From contig DATABS010000025.1 in NCBI GenBank assembly GCA_036259475.1, positions 1 to 22,249 on the forward strand: 22,249 nucleotides of DNA, written 5' to 3'. The stretch is from ZC4RG17 sp036259475. Its GTDB lineage: Bacteria; Actinomycetota; Acidimicrobiia; Spongiisociales; ZC4RG35. Positions 21,742 to 22,249 of the stretch are shown in pieces; within the stretch, counting starts at the first letter, position 1; each line of letters opens with the position of its first letter. The notes under the pieces are model-generated. The model was not told the DNA's origin. It ran no database searches and saw nothing but the letters and a program-made list of their open reading frames with translations. Both the position numbers and the translations under genes were made by a program.

Positions 21742-21909
21742 TCAGCCGGGACGCGAGGCAACCGCCGAGGTGGGTGCCGGACAAGTCGCGGCGGTTTCCC
21801 CCGAACAGCACTCGTCCTGGTTGAGGCCGAACATCGGACAGCTCCCCTGCAGGCAGGCGGCGTGCCCGTGGACGTAGGTCATCGGCTGGCGGCACCAGGC
21901 GCAGTTCAT
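21742..21909 (-). CDS. small Cys-rich zinc-ribbon-like protein, 55 residues
   Basis: The frame from ATG 21909 encodes 55 residues with seven Cys: Cys3-x2-Cys6, Cys19, Cys24, Cys34-Cys35 and Cys43. The pattern CxxCxxPMTYVHGHAAC...CPMFG..QDECCSGE looks like a deliberate metal-binding module. From memory, short proteins with the same VHGHxxC and CCxGE elements occur in other bacteria, but I cannot confirm this. There is no signal peptide. Its start is 9 bp after the stop of the glycosylase gene. A TAGCGT hexamer ends 6 nt before its ATG, and that hexamer begins with the glycosylase TAG stop. It lies 3 bp before the gene for the membrane-anchored protein. Confidence 0.7.
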   Translation of the reverse strand: MNCAWCRQPMTYVHGHAACLQGSCPMFGLNQDECCSGETAATCPAPTSAVASRPG

Positions 21910-21915
21910 TCTTTC

Positions 21916-21921
21916 ACGCTA
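21916..21921 (-). promoter_or_regulatory. -10 element (TAGCGT) overlapping the glycosylase stop codon
   Basis: On the minus strand TAGCGT ends 6 nt before the ATG at 21909. Its first three bases are the TAG stop of the preceding gene. If real, it lets the small gene be transcribed independently as a leaderless message. Confidence 0.4.
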
Positions 21922-22249
21922 GTCCTCGGGCCGATCCGGCTCCGGTAACCGCACCAATCCCGCTACCTCCGTCTCGGCCCGGTTGCGCCGTCGCAGATAG
22001 TCGTGCCATATCAGCCTCGCCGCCACCGACCGGTACGGCCGCCACCTCCACCCGATTTCCTCCACTGTCGAGGCATCGGGAGCCGAGGCGAGCCCCAGTC
22101 GCTCGCCCAGGCCGATCTGCAGGGCCCGATCACCGACCGGCCACACATCCGGCCGACGGAGCGCCGAAAGCAAATACACGTCGGCGGTCCAGGGTCCGAT
22201 CCCTGCGATCGCCAGCAGGCTCGAGCGGGCTTCGTCGTCGGCTCGTTGG
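21919..22249 (-). CDS. AlkA-type DNA-3-methyladenine glycosylase (HhH-GPD), 5' end outside the window
   Basis: The frame is open to the right edge; the last 109 residues are visible. A helix-hairpin-helix motif reads LLAIAGIGPWTADVYLL, which binds the DNA backbone. The GPD segment WPVGDRALQ follows, with the catalytic Asp in VGDR. A helical tail contains WRPYRSVAARLIWHDYLRRR, matching the AlkA-type pattern of Trp-rich RPYRSxAxxxLW. It excises alkylated bases such as 3-methyladenine, starting base-excision repair. Internal GTG or ATG codons (for example 22179) are not the start, because they would remove the HhH motif. Confidence 0.88.
   Translation of the reverse strand, partial: QRADDEARSSLLAIAGIGPWTADVYLLSALRRPDVWPVGDRALQIGLGERLGLASAPDASTVEEIGWRWRPYRSVAARLIWHDYLRRRNRAETEVAGLVRLPEPDRPED

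Overview
The window is a GC-rich (roughly 65%) bacterial chromosome segment with dense coding on both strands, many 1-4 bp gene overlaps, and GTG and TTG starts. Gene content points to an aerobic actinobacterium: a UvrD2-like helicase with an HRDC domain, a 2-oxoglutarate:ferredoxin oxidoreductase in the gamma-alpha fused KorA plus KorB form, and secreted proteins with long Thr-rich linkers. I would guess the class Acidimicrobiia or a close relative, but no rRNA gene or other decisive marker is present, so this is inference.

Layout. 1-3844: the 3' part of an ABC-F ATPase converges on a DUF402 nucleotide phosphatase-like gene; next come a small CxxC protein and a divergently transcribed alpha/beta hydrolase-surE pair. 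3845-4159: a non-coding block with a 107-bp tandem duplication carrying G6/C6 hairpins, further hairpins and a heptamer repeat. 4160-6925 (minus): the helicase. 7044-7289: a small LRV-repeat-like protein. 7330-11597: paaABCDE, the multicomponent phenylacetyl-CoA epoxidase, followed by a PaaR-like TetR repressor; a perfect 18-bp palindrome lies inside the paaA promoter. 11634-12773: a beta-propeller lipoprotein. 12792-15001: kbl-tdh, threonine to glycine plus acetyl-CoA. 15006-18004 (minus): korB and korA, with a 14-codon leader ORF overlapping the korA start. 18084-22249 (minus): amidase, DUF3048 lipoprotein, tandem-ACT protein, a membrane-anchored unknown, a 55-residue Cys-rich protein, and the 3' part of an AlkA-type DNA glycosylase.

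The metabolic genes fit together. Phenylacetyl-CoA epoxidation and threonine cleavage both yield acetyl-CoA, which feeds the citric-acid cycle where KorAB oxidises 2-oxoglutarate. The rest of the paa pathway (ligase, isomerase, ring hydrolase, thiolase) is not in the window.

The main non-gene signal is a recurring start architecture. Seven genes that begin a transcript or follow a gap have a TANNNT hexamer ending 6-8 nt before the start codon and no good Shine-Dalgarno. Several operon-internal genes, in contrast, have clear Shine-Dalgarno sequences. This looks like widespread leaderless transcription. No tRNA, rRNA, CRISPR array, insertion sequence or phage gene was seen, and I found no convincing new multi-gene system. 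The best candidates for something undescribed are the heptamer repeat AGTCGGA at two gene junctions, the 107-bp repeat, and the korA leader peptide.
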